A stretch of 64,000 nt of DNA from Halalkalibacter oceani (GCF_040544555.1 NZ_JBEPKD010000019.1:14409-78408), one strand, 5' to 3'. Numbered from the stretch's first letter, positions 34,398 through 44,536 are shown. Notes: generated from the sequence alone by a model not told the origin. A program made the numbers and translations.

Positions 34398-34440
34398 GGG
34401 GCTGGGAATAAGGCAAAAACAACCTTATTCCCAGCCCCTA
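34398..34440. terminator. Terminator for the minus-strand catalase gene
   Basis: GGGGCTGGGAATAAGG-type arms on both strands with an AAAAACAA loop. It belongs to the dispersed hairpin family described at 923. Confidence 0.75.
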
Positions 34441-34449
34441 AAATGAGTT

Positions 34450-35361
34450 TTAATGGCTTTGGATCGCTTCCTGTTCATACTGGGCTTGTGCTTGCCCGGC
34501 AGTTGGCGGTGTACCGTGCACATAAGGCGGGGCAGGCGTAAGCTCTGGCGTTTGCCCCATTGCTTCAGGCTCGGCAACATATTCAAATGAAGCCTGGCCG
34601 TCCATGCTCTGACCATTGGCCCAGCGCCCGGCTTTGCTGTCTTCCCCGGCGGAAAAGTTCATGAACGAATAGGAGACTTCCTGTTTTTCAAGCTCCTGAG
34701 GGAACGTGCTCGGCACAATTGGCTTCTGATTTTGCTCAAGCTCCTCGATCGCCGCCATCCACTGATTCTGATGCATCGTGTCACGAGCCAGAAGGAAGGA
34801 AAGCATATCCCGCACCCCATTGTCGGTTGTCATCTCATACAACCGGGCAACTTGAAGGCGTCCTTGTGACTCGGCATTCAAGTTTGCTCTGAAGTCGGCA
34901 AGCATGTTTCCGCTGGCGATCATATAGCGGGAATTCCACGGATAGCCGACGCTGTCGACAGGCTGTGCGCCAAGACCGGATACGATCAGATGTTGCGGAC
35001 TCATTCCGCTTAATACCGTTTTTACAATTTGATCCTGCACATCCTGATTGCCCCCCATCGCCGAGTTCAGAACCGGATTCTGGGCAGCCTGCTCCTGCTC
35101 ACGTGCCGGCGCCTGATCAAGCAGCTGGGCAATCATCGTCGAAATCATTTCAACGTGGGCGATCTCCTCTGTACCAATATCAAGCAGCATATCACGGTAT
35201 TTTTTCTCGCCGCGGCAGTTCCAGCCTTGAAATAAATATTGCATCATCACGCTAATCTCACCAAACTGTCCTCCGAGAATCTCCTGCAATTTCTTTGCGT
35301 AGACAGCATCGGGCTTATCCGGCTTCGCGTTATATTGAAGTTCTTTCACATGATAAAACAT
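34450..35361 (-). CDS. Manganese catalase family protein
   Basis: 303-residue ferritin-like protein. The metal-ligand helices are visible: GGQFGEISVMMQYLFQGWN, GTEEIAHVEMISTMI and later ARDTMHQNQWMAAIEEL. These provide the Glu and His residues of a dinuclear Mn site that breaks down hydrogen peroxide. SFMNFSAGEDSKAGRW is a typical late segment. A 60-residue Pro/Gln/Ala tail follows. The start is taken as ATG 35361, after AGGGGGA; TTG 35364 is adjacent. It could be vegetative or spore-coat associated (CotJC relatives). Confidence 0.9.
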   Translation of the reverse strand: MFYHVKELQYNAKPDKPDAVYAKKLQEILGGQFGEISVMMQYLFQGWNCRGEKKYRDMLLDIGTEEIAHVEMISTMIAQLLDQAPAREQEQAAQNPVLNSAMGGNQDVQDQIVKTVLSGMSPQHLIVSGLGAQPVDSVGYPWNSRYMIASGNMLADFRANLNAESQGRLQVARLYEMTTDNGVRDMLSFLLARDTMHQNQWMAAIEELEQNQKPIVPSTFPQELEKQEVSYSFMNFSAGEDSKAGRWANGQSMDGQASFEYVAEPEAMGQTPELTPAPPYVHGTPPTAGQAQAQYEQEAIQSH

Positions 35362-35555
35362 CAATGTCCCCCTTATTCGTAATTGAATTCGTCTTTTCTA
35401 GCTTCTCCATCTTCGAGATGAAAACACTTTCCATTTAGCTCCAACAATTCCAGCACTGCATCAATGTACAGTCAGAAAATTCTCAAATGGACAATTTTGC
35501 CGATTGTGAAGTAAAATAAAAGAAAACAGAAAATGATGAAAGGTGGGAACGGTTG

Positions 35556-37133
35556 ATGGCCGTCCATTTGACGATAGATCCAGAGGGAAAGCAGCAGTCT
35601 TCTTCCTCGCCGAAAATGAAACAGGTGATGCTTTCATCGACGTTCGCGACCGGCCTGTTCTTCACATCTCCCTTGATTACCGAGGCGGCACTTGGCGATC
35701 AGCCGCTGCAGGAGGGGATGACTCATCCGGATGTGAAGCAGCTGCAGGAAGCGCTGAAAGAAAAGGGGCACTTCACCTACCATATGGCAACCGGTTATTA
35801 CGGCACCATCACAAAAGAGGCAGTCGCCTCCTTCCAGCGCAGTCACGGACTTGAGGTGACAGGACAAGCTACGAGAAGCACGATTGATGAGCTTCTTTCT
35901 TCGGCCGGCAAAGCCGCGTCCGGTTCCGCCAATTCCGGCGGAGTGGTGCAGCAGGTGCTGCGTCCGGGTACAACGAGTGAACAGGTGAAGACACTCCAGC
36001 AGCAACTGAAGGAAGCCGGTTATTTTGACAATGACATTACCGGCTATTACGGACGGGCGACTTCCGCTGCGGTACGTTCGTTCCAGCAGGAGAATCAGCT
36101 TGCCGTTGACGGAATTGCCGGGCCGCAGACGTTGAACGCGCTGCAAAATCGTAACGTGGCGACTATCGCGCCGGTTGAGCACAAGCTGTCCGCTTCCTCC
36201 GTCCAGACAAGCATGTTACGTATTGGTTCAAAAGGACAGGCCGTCAAGGACGTGCAGCAGCGTCTTGCTGATCTTGGTTTTTATAAAAGCACGGCAGACG
36301 GAATTTTTGGAAACAGCACCGCCAGTGCGGTCAAACATTTTCAACAACAGCAGGGAATTACGGTTGATGGTATTGTCGGTCCGCAAACGCTGCGCGCGCT
36401 TCAATCTCCGGTATCCTCTGTATCGGCCAGTGTCGTCAGCAAGGAACCACCTTCCGTGCAGCCAAAGCCGCCTGTCGAGCAGACACCACCACCCGCTCAG
36501 GAAAAAGAAAAACCGGTTGAACAGCCGAAAGCGCCAGACTCGGCATTATTGAAGTTCGGCTCCGAGGGCCAGGCGGTGAGCGATCTTCAGACGCAACTGA
36601 AGCGAATCGGTTTGTTTAACCAGTCGGTCACCGGCTATTATGGCACGGTAACGGAGCAGTCGGTCAAAGCATTCCAGCGCCAACAAGGATTGACCGTCGA
36701 CGGAATCGCCGGTCCGAAGACGATTGAGAAGCTGAATGCAGCAGCGGGCAAGTCCACGGAAACCCCGCAGGAATTTAACGCCTTGAACCTCGTCGCCGAT
36801 GCCTCCGAACTGCTTGGCACCCCGTACGTCTGGGGCGGAACAACGGTGGCGGGATTCGACTGCAGCGGTTTCATTTCCTACGTCTTTGCGAAAAACGGCA
36901 TTCAATTGCCGCGCACCGTCGCCGGAATGTGGGAAGTAGGGACAGAAGTGAAGGAGCCGCGCGTCGGCGATATCGTCTTTTTTGAAACCTATACAAAAGG
37001 ACCATCCCATGCCGGCATCTACATTGGAAATGGACAATTCACCCACAGCGGCACCTCAACCGGCGTTGCAATCGGCAGCCTCGAAGCCGCCTACTGGAAA
37101 GACCGCTACCTCGGAACAAAACGGATGTTTTAG
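35556..37133 (+). CDS. Secreted NlpC/P60 endopeptidase with four peptidoglycan-binding repeats
   Basis: About 525 residues. A signal-like hydrophobic segment (VMLSSTFATGLFFTSPLITEA) is followed by PG_binding_1 repeats at about 47-110, 130-190, 215-275 and 330-390, the last after a Pro/Glu-rich linker. A C-terminal NlpC/P60 domain has Cys in FDCSGFISYVF and His residues in SHAGIYIGNG and FTHSGTS. It should cut peptide cross-links in the cell wall. The signal sequence lies about 20 residues in, after a polar leader, which is unusual. Confidence 0.9.
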   Translation: MAVHLTIDPEGKQQSSSSPKMKQVMLSSTFATGLFFTSPLITEAALGDQPLQEGMTHPDVKQLQEALKEKGHFTYHMATGYYGTITKEAVASFQRSHGLEVTGQATRSTIDELLSSAGKAASGSANSGGVVQQVLRPGTTSEQVKTLQQQLKEAGYFDNDITGYYGRATSAAVRSFQQENQLAVDGIAGPQTLNALQNRNVATIAPVEHKLSASSVQTSMLRIGSKGQAVKDVQQRLADLGFYKSTADGIFGNSTASAVKHFQQQQGITVDGIVGPQTLRALQSPVSSVSASVVSKEPPSVQPKPPVEQTPPPAQEKEKPVEQPKAPDSALLKFGSEGQAVSDLQTQLKRIGLFNQSVTGYYGTVTEQSVKAFQRQQGLTVDGIAGPKTIEKLNAAAGKSTETPQEFNALNLVADASELLGTPYVWGGTTVAGFDCSGFISYVFAKNGIQLPRTVAGMWEVGTEVKEPRVGDIVFFETYTKGPSHAGIYIGNGQFTHSGTSTGVAIGSLEAAYWKDRYLGTKRMF

Positions 37134-37139
37134 TAGATG

Positions 37140-37275
37140 TCACAGACATCTACTAAGCAGTGAGCGGAGCCGCCACGATCTTTTAAAGTCCGATGTGAGT
37201 GGGTTTCTCACAACGGACTTGTGGCGAGTGGAGCCACTGCAAACAGGGTAAAGCGAGTTTTGTCTCAAGCTCTAA
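37140..37275. repeat. Third copy of the dispersed hairpin repeat
   Basis: Contains GTCCGATGTGAG...CTCACAACGGAC, then GCGAGTTTTGTCTCAAGCTC; same orientation as the copy at 13955. Confidence 0.6.
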
Positions 37276-37501
37276 GCTGTAAGTGAAGCCTGCGCAAGGG
37301 TTTTTAAAGCAGTCAGGCAGGTGATTTTCCTGCCTGACGCTGCGCGCAGAACGGAGCCACTGCAAAACTGCGAAGCGGCGCTACATTTTTAGAACATGGA
37401 GAGGAGGAGGCCACTGAAAAACCTCTTTTTCCGTAACTCGAAGAAGTGTAATGGCTCCGCGCGTTGCGCGCCTTGCTACGGGAAACCCACTCGTAGCAAG
37501 G

Positions 37502-37584
37502 CTTTCAAAATCAGGCAACGGCTACGCTCATTACGAAAAAGCTGCTGGAAAAGTGGAAATCGTACTTTTTCAGCAGCTTCGAGA
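37502..37584. repeat. Direct repeat, copy 1, with hairpin
   Basis: CTTTCAAAATCAGGCAACGG and the following 30 bases recur at 43368. Its end forms GAAAAAGCTGCTG...CAGCAGCTTC. The 37.13-37.72 kb gap otherwise holds only repeat-derived sequence and the cre-like site. Confidence 0.65.
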
Positions 37585-37688
37585 GGAGCGGGGGTCTCTT
37601 CTTCTCTTTGCATAATGCCCGCTCATGTAAGCCGAAGAGGATGTTTTTTTCCCTTTTAAACGTAAAGCACATGTTTGGCCTTTTATTT

Positions 37689-37702
37689 TGAAAGCGCATT
37701 CA
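37689..37702. promoter_or_regulatory. cre-like site upstream of the IlvD/Edd gene
   Basis: TGAAAGCGCATTCA differs from a perfect cre palindrome at one position. It lies 23 nt before the start codon, so CcpA control is likely. Confidence 0.55.
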
Positions 37703-37724
37703 ATGATAAGGAAGGCGGGAGAAG

Positions 37725-39425
37725 ATGGAAAAGAAGAAACAAACGTCTTATGGGGATGCCGGCTTCAGCCGGTTTATCAAAATGGCGTTTCAGCGACATC
37801 TTGGACATGAGGAAGAGGATTTCGATAAGCCGGTCATCGGGATTTGCAATACGTTCAGCGAGGTCAATCGCTGCCACAGTCACATTAAACCGATGATTGA
37901 GGTGATGAAGCAGGGTGTGTTAATGGCCGGCGGCATTCCGCTTGAATTTCCGACCACTTCCATTGGAGAGATGTTTACAAGCCCGACAACGATGCTTTAC
38001 CGCAACCTGGTCGCGATGGATACAGAAGAAATGATCGCGGCCCAGCCGATTGACGGAGTGATCCTGATCGGCGGCTGCGACAAAATGCTGCCGGCGCAGC
38101 TGATGGGAGCGGCGAGTGCCAATAAACCGGCGATTGCCTTTACGGGCGGGCCGATGGCCAATGGGGAATATAAAGGGAAGTCGCTTGGAGCCTGTTCGGA
38201 TTGCCGCCACTTCTGGCAGGAGTACAAAGCCGGGACGGTCTCAGAAGAAGAAATACAGGAGATTAACAGCAGGCTGGCACCGACGGCGGGACATTGTATG
38301 GTGATGGGCTCGGCCTCGACAATCGCCGCCTGTGCCGAAGTGCTTGGGATGATGGTGCCTGGTGCAGCCGCTGCACCGGCGACCGAAAATGAGCGGCTGC
38401 GGCTGGCAAGAGAAACCGGCAAAACAATTGTCACTGCCGTCAAGCGCGGACTGCGGCCATCCGATATTATGACCGAAAAAGCGTTCAGCAATGCGATTCG
38501 TACGCTGCTTGCCGTCGGCGGCTCGACCAATGCCGTCATTCATTTACTTGCGATTGCCAAACGGCTTGGAATCGGCTTGACGCTTGATCGCTTTGAGACA
38601 CTAAGCAGGGAGACGCCGTTTTTGGCGAATTTACGGCCGGCAGGTGACTATCAGATGGAGGATTTTTATCGTGCCGGCGGCGTCCCTGCGCTGCTGAAGG
38701 AGCTGCAGCCACTTCTTTATGATGAAGAGATGACGATTACCGGGCAGACGTGGAAGCAGATTTTAGAAAGAATAAAAGTAGATGAGGTCTACCGCCCGAT
38801 TATAAAATCGCTCGACGAGCCGTTGCATAAAGAAGGCGGTATCGCCGTTCTGAAAGGGAATCTTGCACCAAACGGGGCGATTATCAAGCCGAAGGCGGTA
38901 AGAGACAGTCGTCTGCTGTCCCACCGAGGCAAGGCGGTCGTCTTTTCGTCCATTGAAGAGATGGAAAAGCGGGTGAACGACCCGGAGCTTGAAGTTGATG
39001 AAAATAGCGTGCTGATCCTGCAAAATGCCGGGCCGGTCGGAGCACCGGGGATGCCGGAGGCGGGCATGATTCCGATTCCGGAAAAGCTGCTTAAACAGGG
39101 TGTCCGTGATATGGTGCGGATTTCGGACTGCCGAATGAGTGGAACGGCATTTGGCACGGTCGTGCTCCATGCCGCCCCTGAGGCCGCGGTTGGCGGGCCG
39201 ATCGGACTGGTGCGTAATGGCGACTGGATAGAGCTTAATGTCGAAAAAAGGCAGCTGATTCTCGACGTGGCGGAAGAAGAGCTTGAAGCCAGACGGAAGC
39301 AATGGCGGCCGCCCGTCTATGACGACTACCGCAGAGGTTATACGAAGCTGTACCGCGAGCATGTTCTCCAGGCAGATGAAGGCTGTGATTTTGACTTTTT
39401 GCTGCCGCCAAACGAAAAAGCATAA
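37725..39425 (+). CDS. IlvD/Edd-family dehydratase (sugar-acid or dihydroxy-acid)
   Basis: 566-residue Fe-S dehydratase. The cluster Cys residues are in GICNTFSEVNRC, GGCDKMLPAQLMG and AGHCMVMGSAST. GGIPLEFPTTSIGE resembles the sugar-acid dehydratases (arabinonate, xylonate) more than biosynthetic IlvD. Such enzymes remove water from C2-C3 diols to give 2-keto-3-deoxy acids. No ilv or sugar-catabolic gene lies beside it, and a cre-like site precedes it, which favours a catabolic role. Biosynthetic dihydroxy-acid dehydratase remains possible. Confidence 0.82.
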   Translation: MEKKKQTSYGDAGFSRFIKMAFQRHLGHEEEDFDKPVIGICNTFSEVNRCHSHIKPMIEVMKQGVLMAGGIPLEFPTTSIGEMFTSPTTMLYRNLVAMDTEEMIAAQPIDGVILIGGCDKMLPAQLMGAASANKPAIAFTGGPMANGEYKGKSLGACSDCRHFWQEYKAGTVSEEEIQEINSRLAPTAGHCMVMGSASTIAACAEVLGMMVPGAAAAPATENERLRLARETGKTIVTAVKRGLRPSDIMTEKAFSNAIRTLLAVGGSTNAVIHLLAIAKRLGIGLTLDRFETLSRETPFLANLRPAGDYQMEDFYRAGGVPALLKELQPLLYDEEMTITGQTWKQILERIKVDEVYRPIIKSLDEPLHKEGGIAVLKGNLAPNGAIIKPKAVRDSRLLSHRGKAVVFSSIEEMEKRVNDPELEVDENSVLILQNAGPVGAPGMPEAGMIPIPEKLLKQGVRDMVRISDCRMSGTAFGTVVLHAAPEAAVGGPIGLVRNGDWIELNVEKRQLILDVAEEELEARRKQWRPPVYDDYRRGYTKLYREHVLQADEGCDFDFLLPPNEKA

Positions 39426-39797
39426 AGGAAAGAAGCGGGCTAAAGGATGTTTCCATTTGGCCTGCTGTTTCATTTGTGCAACAGGGGAGGCGGTACTCTC
39501 TTATTCTACTAGACGTTTCGGACTACAAAGCATAGAAAGAGCGAGCTGTTTCCCTTTGTTTCGCCATTTTTGACATAAAGATGAAATTTCTCTTTTTTTT
39601 TATGTAAAATAAGCCAAAATCACCATCATTTCGACGGCAATCTGTGTTACTATTTCCATTAGACGGATATGAGTCATTAAAGTTAATTTCACTAGAATGA
39701 AGCTATGTGTATCATTACTCTATGAACGCTATACATATTAAACGCAGAACCACACTTTAATAGACTCATAATGATGAAAATAGAATGGAGTGATGCA
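39426..39797. other. Intergenic region before the SLH amidase
   Basis: AT-rich spacer with several weak promoter-like sequences and no gene or strong hairpin that I can support. Confidence 0.4.
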
Positions 39798-41207
39798 ATG
39801 CGCAAGCTAACGTTTCTTACAATTTTATTGACCTTGGTCTTAACGCCGTTCATTCAAGGTGAAGGGCAAGTCGTACAGGCACAAGGTCCGTTTCCTGATA
39901 TGCCTTCTTACGGCGGTAGTGAAATCACCCGTTTGTATCAGGATAACATCCTTCAAGGAAACCCGGATGGAACGTTGCGGCCAAACGATCAAGTAACGCG
40001 GGCGGAAGCAGTGACGCTGCTCGGACGGGCGTTGAAGCTCGATGGAACACAGAGAGCGACGAAATTCTCTGATGTTTCGGCTAATCACTATGCTTCAGGC
40101 TATATCGCCACAGGAACAGAGCGCGGTTTGATCGCCGGTACAACGCCAACGACGTTTTCACCGAACTCTCCGGTGACGAGAGCGCAGATGGCAGTATTTT
40201 TATCACGCGCGTTTGATTTAAAGAGCACGCGTGTCGATGTTGTCTACCGTGATGTCAACGCGAATACGTTCGGCGCCACGCAAATCAACGCGATTACGAC
40301 AGCACGCATTTCAGCGGGCTATCCAAATGGCACATTCGGTCCAAATAATGGGACAACCCGTCTCGAATTCGCGCTTTTCCTCGCAAGAGCGCTTTATCCG
40401 GAATACAAGCTGCCAGAATACCAGCCGGATCAGGATTTGCTTGATTCTGTCGCGACGCGGGCCGTCGTCTACAATGCTCCAGAAGGCTTGAACGTCCGCT
40501 CGACACCTGATACGAGCCGGGCACCGATCGGCAGGCTGAGCAATGGCGATGTCGTGCAGTATTATGCGACAACAGGCAACTGGGCCGTCTTTACGTACCA
40601 AGGGCAGACAGCCTATGTTTCACTCTCCTACCTGCGTGCTCCATCAAGCGGTGGATCCGGTTCCCTTAAAGGGAAAGTGATTGTCGTCGACCCGGGTCAC
40701 GGGGCACACGACCCAGGGGCCACCGCAAATGGAGTCAGGGAAAAGGATGTCGTCCTCAATGTCGGCTTGAAGCTCAAGCGCCGTTTGGAAGCGGCCGGGG
40801 CGACCGTCGTCATGACGCGCTCATCCGATGTCTTCCTCGAACTGAGTCAACGGGTGGCGATTGCCAACAACCGCAATGCCGACGCCTTTATCAGCGTGCA
40901 TGCCAATGCAGCCGGAAGCAGCGCGGCCAGCGGCACGGAAACGTTTTGGCACAGCAATTATGCAGCAGCTTCGAGCAAAAAGCTCGCCGATTCGATTCAA
41001 AGTGAATTAATCAAGAAGCTGAAGACGAACAACCGCGGCGTCAAGGAAGGCAACTTCCATGTCATTCGCAACTCACGAATGCCGAGCGTCCTCGTCGAAG
41101 TCGGCTTCCTGACGAACGCAGAAGAAGCGCGTAAGCTGGCATCTGATTCCTTCCAGGAGGATGCAGCCGAAGCAATTTATCAGGGCGTGCTTCATTTCTT
41201 TAAGTAA
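39798..41207 (+). CDS. S-layer-anchored N-acetylmuramoyl-L-alanine amidase
   Basis: 469 residues: signal peptide (MRKLTFLTILLTLVLTPF), three SLH domains (about 30-200; markers ITRLYQDNILQGNPDGTLRP and ITTARISAGYPNGTFGPNN), an SH3-type domain (LNVRSTPDTSRAPIG), and an Amidase_3 domain with zinc-binding IVVDPGHGAHDPGA, a later Glu, and VHANAAGSSAASGTETF. It cleaves the sugar-peptide bond of peptidoglycan while tethered to secondary wall polymer. GGAGTG precedes ATG 39798; the in-frame ATG at 39771 would spoil the signal peptide. Confidence 0.92.
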   Translation: MRKLTFLTILLTLVLTPFIQGEGQVVQAQGPFPDMPSYGGSEITRLYQDNILQGNPDGTLRPNDQVTRAEAVTLLGRALKLDGTQRATKFSDVSANHYASGYIATGTERGLIAGTTPTTFSPNSPVTRAQMAVFLSRAFDLKSTRVDVVYRDVNANTFGATQINAITTARISAGYPNGTFGPNNGTTRLEFALFLARALYPEYKLPEYQPDQDLLDSVATRAVVYNAPEGLNVRSTPDTSRAPIGRLSNGDVVQYYATTGNWAVFTYQGQTAYVSLSYLRAPSSGGSGSLKGKVIVVDPGHGAHDPGATANGVREKDVVLNVGLKLKRRLEAAGATVVMTRSSDVFLELSQRVAIANNRNADAFISVHANAAGSSAASGTETFWHSNYAAASSKKLADSIQSELIKKLKTNNRGVKEGNFHVIRNSRMPSVLVEVGFLTNAEEARKLASDSFQEDAAEAIYQGVLHFFK

Positions 41208-41226
41208 CTAACGCGCTTCCTCCCAG

Positions 41227-41272
41227 AAAGTCCAGTTTTCTTCCATCGTGGAAGAGAGGCTGGGCTTTTTGT
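41227..41272 (+). terminator. Terminator after the amidase
   Basis: AAAGTCCAG...CTTCCA pairs with TGGAAG...CTGGGCTTT, then T-rich sequence. Confidence 0.75.
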
Positions 41273-41393
41273 TTTCCTATTCCCCGAAAGAGAGAAAACA
41301 AAGCGGGAAAAAACGACTTTTCGAACATTCCCTTTATGAAAAATTGTGGTATACTTTTAGAGGATTTTTTAAAATATAAAGGAGGGTGTTTCA

Positions 41394-43319
41394 TTGAAAA
41401 AAGGACTTGCTAGTATTCTCGCATTACTGCTTTCTCTCACCATTGCCCAGTCGGCGTTCGCGAACGGGGCAGAAGAAGCGAGTCGTGGTGAATTCGTCAA
41501 GGCTTTGCTTGAAACGCTTGAAGTCGATGTAGCCCATTATGCCGAACTTGATGACAACGAGTTCGAAGATGTTCCTGCGGAGCTTGCGCCATACGTGAAG
41601 GCTGCCGGGACGCTTGGCATTACGAAGGGCATCAGCAACACCACCTTTGGTACGAACGAAAAAATCACTCGTGAGCAGGCGTACGTCTTTTTGATCCGCG
41701 CCTTGAATCTCGCCGATGACTATGATGTCGTTGTGTTGAATAACTACTATGATGCCGACAACGTGAGCGACTGGGCAAAAGGGGAGCTGGCTGCGGCGAT
41801 TGAGCTTGGGCTGCTGCAAGGCTATCTTGATCACACCCTTCGGCCGGGAAGAAACCTGTTGACTAAGCATATGGACTTATTATTAGCGCGCTATGATGAA
41901 AACTTTGACCGGGTTTCCATCGTCCATACGAATGACCTTCACGGTCGCGTTCTTTATAATGAAGAAAATGGCGAAATGGGACTCGCTAAAATCGCAACAA
42001 AAATTGAACAGGTGCGCAGCTCGAATCCCGATACATTTGTATTTGATATGGGGGATACGTTCCACGGAACGAATTACGTTAACCTGAACGAGGGACAGGC
42101 TGCCGTTGAGGCGATGCAGCTTATCGGCTTTGATGCGCTCGTACCGGGAAATCATGATTTCAACTTTGGCCGTGAACGTTTGCTTGAAATTGCGGCTGAG
42201 ACCGATTTTCCGATCATCAGCGCGAACGTCGTTGAAACCGAAACAGGGGAAACAATTTTGCCAGCGTATGACATTGTCACGCTTGGGGACAAGACGTTTG
42301 CCTTGATCGGCGTTACGGCCCAGGATACCGTTGTGAAGACGCATCCTGCTAATATTGAAGGACTGACGTTTAAAGCGGAAGCTGAAACGATTGAGACGTA
42401 TGTCAAGGAGCTTCAGGATGAAGTTGATCATATTCTCGTTCTTTCCCATGCCGGCTATGACATTGACCAGCAAATTGCCGCGCAGGTAGATGGAATTGAC
42501 TTGATTCTTGGTGGCCATACGCATACAACACTGGAAAAGCCGGAGCTTCACGGACAGACCTATATTACACAGGCGTATGAGCACGGGAAGGCGTTTGGTG
42601 TGACCCATATGCTTTATTTTGAGGATGAATTGATCGGGGTTCAAGGTCATCTTGTCCGCGATTCAGCTGCGCTTGAGCCGGATCAGCAGGTGACGGATCT
42701 TTTGAATGAATACGTGGAGGAAGTCGAGGAAGCTTTCTCGGAAGTCATTGGCACAATCGCCGTTGATTTGGACGGAGCGCGTGAGGATGTCCGGACGAAA
42801 GAGACGAACCTCGGCAACCTGATCACTGATGCGATGCGCGATGTGGTCGATGCTGAAATCGCCGTGACAAATGGCGGTGGCATTCGTGACAACATTGCAG
42901 CTGGGGAAGTGACGTTTGGCGATGTCAATACCGCCTTCCCGTTCCCGAACTTTGTTATCGCGCTAGAGCTGACAGGGGAACAGCTGCTAAATAGCATTGA
43001 ACACTCGGTTTCTTTGTATCCGGAAGAAAATGGCGGCTTCCTGCAAACCTCGGGCTTGACGTACAGCTTTGACCCGGCGCGTCCGGCAGGCTCCCGCATT
43101 ACAGAAGCGCTTGTCAATGGCGAGCCGCTGCAGGCCGATGCTGTCTATACAGTGGCAACAAATGATTTCACCGCTGCCGGTGGAGATGGCTATGAATGGT
43201 TTATGGAAGCCAACCTTGTTGCCGACACCGGAGAGTATCTCAGTACAGTGCTGATTGACTATATCCGTGCCGGCAAGCCAATCCCTGAAGTAGAAAACCG
43301 CATCCGGGTAGTTGAGTAA
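41394..43319 (+). CDS. S-layer-associated 5'-nucleotidase / metallophosphatase
   Basis: 641 residues: signal peptide (LASILALLLSLTIAQSAFA), two degenerate SLH domains (about 25-165), a calcineurin-like metallophosphatase domain with VHTNDLHGRV, FDMGDTFHGTNY, VPGNHDFNFG and GGHTHTTLE, and a 5'-nucleotidase C-terminal domain with TNGGGIRDNI and the substrate-stacking FPFPNFVIALELTG. It likely frees phosphate from extracellular nucleotides. TTG start after GGAGGGTG. Confidence 0.92.
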   Translation: MKKGLASILALLLSLTIAQSAFANGAEEASRGEFVKALLETLEVDVAHYAELDDNEFEDVPAELAPYVKAAGTLGITKGISNTTFGTNEKITREQAYVFLIRALNLADDYDVVVLNNYYDADNVSDWAKGELAAAIELGLLQGYLDHTLRPGRNLLTKHMDLLLARYDENFDRVSIVHTNDLHGRVLYNEENGEMGLAKIATKIEQVRSSNPDTFVFDMGDTFHGTNYVNLNEGQAAVEAMQLIGFDALVPGNHDFNFGRERLLEIAAETDFPIISANVVETETGETILPAYDIVTLGDKTFALIGVTAQDTVVKTHPANIEGLTFKAEAETIETYVKELQDEVDHILVLSHAGYDIDQQIAAQVDGIDLILGGHTHTTLEKPELHGQTYITQAYEHGKAFGVTHMLYFEDELIGVQGHLVRDSAALEPDQQVTDLLNEYVEEVEEAFSEVIGTIAVDLDGAREDVRTKETNLGNLITDAMRDVVDAEIAVTNGGGIRDNIAAGEVTFGDVNTAFPFPNFVIALELTGEQLLNSIEHSVSLYPEENGGFLQTSGLTYSFDPARPAGSRITEALVNGEPLQADAVYTVATNDFTAAGGDGYEWFMEANLVADTGEYLSTVLIDYIRAGKPIPEVENRIRVVE

Positions 43320-43367
43320 AACGAACAGCTAAGAAAAAGACACCGGAGATTAAGGATGCCACTGAAA

Positions 43368-43446
43368 CTTTCAAAATCAGGCAACGGCTACGCTCATTAC
43401 GAAAAAGCTGCTAAAAAATGAAAATCGTACTTCGGCAGCTTCAGAG
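43368..43446. repeat. Direct repeat, copy 2
   Basis: Starts CTTTCAAAATCAGGCAACGG, as at 37502, and diverges after about 48 bases. Together the copies flank the dehydratase, amidase and nucleotidase genes. Confidence 0.65.
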
Positions 43447-43506
43447 TAAGAAGGTTGTTTTACCAGATGTAGCAGGGCACAGTGCATACGAAAAAATTTC
43501 TCCATT

Positions 43507-43549
43507 TTGGATACCCAAAGAGGTTAGAACTTCGACCTTTTTGGGTATC
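43507..43549 (+). terminator. Terminator after the nucleotidase
   Basis: GATACCCAAA pairs with TTTGGGTATC, with AGGT...ACCT inside. Confidence 0.8.
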
Positions 43550-43649
43550 TGTATTTGAGGAGTGTCTTTTTTTCGGAAAGCCCGGAAAAAACATGGAGTA
43601 TATTACCAGAATAAGTAAAGTGCTAAGGAAATGAGGGTGAACGCGGATT

Positions 43650-44474
43650 ATGGAAAAGGCATTTATACAACAAGACAACGTGGCGGATTTTATCACAGCA
43701 AATCGGGACAAGTTTGAAGAAAAACTGCTTTCCGAAGCCGTCAATGTCGCCAAGAAGATCAATGATATCTTGATCAGAGGCAATATTGATCTGATGAAAA
43801 ATGCCGAGAAATTAGTGCTGTATGTGATTGATCAGGACGAAGAGAAGCTGATTGAATTTGCAAATGTGGAAGGGATGGCGTGGGCCAAGCATTCCCTGAC
43901 GCTTGAATTCAAATTGGAATGGGTTCAGGCGATTCGGCGCACGGTCTGGTATTTCCTTGAACAGTTTGACCGCCTGCACGAGCGTTCGGCCGATCACAGT
44001 ACCTTTTATCAAATGGAACGGGTTATAAATGATACGATTGATCAATTTCTGAATCATTTCTTTATTAGCTATTCAAATTACAAGGACGAGCTGCTTAACT
44101 CGCAGCGTAAGCTTGTCGAGAACTTATCCGTACCGATTATTCCAGTTAGCGATTCAGTGGCGGTTCTTCCACTGATCGGCATGATTGATTCCTCGCGGAT
44201 GCGCCTGATTGAAGAGAAAGTGCTTACAGAAATCAGCAAGCTGCGTATCACAACATTAATTATCGACCTTTCCGGCATTGCCAATATGCAGGGAGAAGTA
44301 ATTGATCATCTGCAAAAGGTGCTGTATGGTGTCAAGATGATGGGGTCAAAAGCGATTATGACAGGTCTGCGGCCGGAGCTTGTTCGCAACATGATTCATT
44401 TAGGGATTTCCTTCGAGAAGTTCTCGGAAACAAAAGGCACACTACAGCAAACATTGAAGGATTATTTAAGCTAG
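43650..44474 (+). CDS. RsbR-family STAS protein (stressosome component)
   Basis: 274 residues. The N-terminal half is all-helical like the non-haem-globin RsbR sensor domain; the C-terminal STAS domain has LPLIGMIDSSRMRLIEEKVL and LIIDLSGIANMQGEVIDHL. RsbR proteins form the stressosome with RsbS and RsbT and control sigma-B. The Asp-Thr at the second phosphorylation site of RsbRA appears replaced by Gln-Gly (from memory), so regulation may differ. No rsbS, rsbT or sigB gene is adjacent. GAGGGTGA precedes the ATG. Confidence 0.85.
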   Translation: MEKAFIQQDNVADFITANRDKFEEKLLSEAVNVAKKINDILIRGNIDLMKNAEKLVLYVIDQDEEKLIEFANVEGMAWAKHSLTLEFKLEWVQAIRRTVWYFLEQFDRLHERSADHSTFYQMERVINDTIDQFLNHFFISYSNYKDELLNSQRKLVENLSVPIIPVSDSVAVLPLIGMIDSSRMRLIEEKVLTEISKLRITTLIIDLSGIANMQGEVIDHLQKVLYGVKMMGSKAIMTGLRPELVRNMIHLGISFEKFSETKGTLQQTLKDYLS

Positions 44475-44536
44475 GAGCGATTGCAAAAGCGACCGCTTCT
44501 CTTTTCGGGTCTCTCCAAGCCAATGCGAAAACAAGC

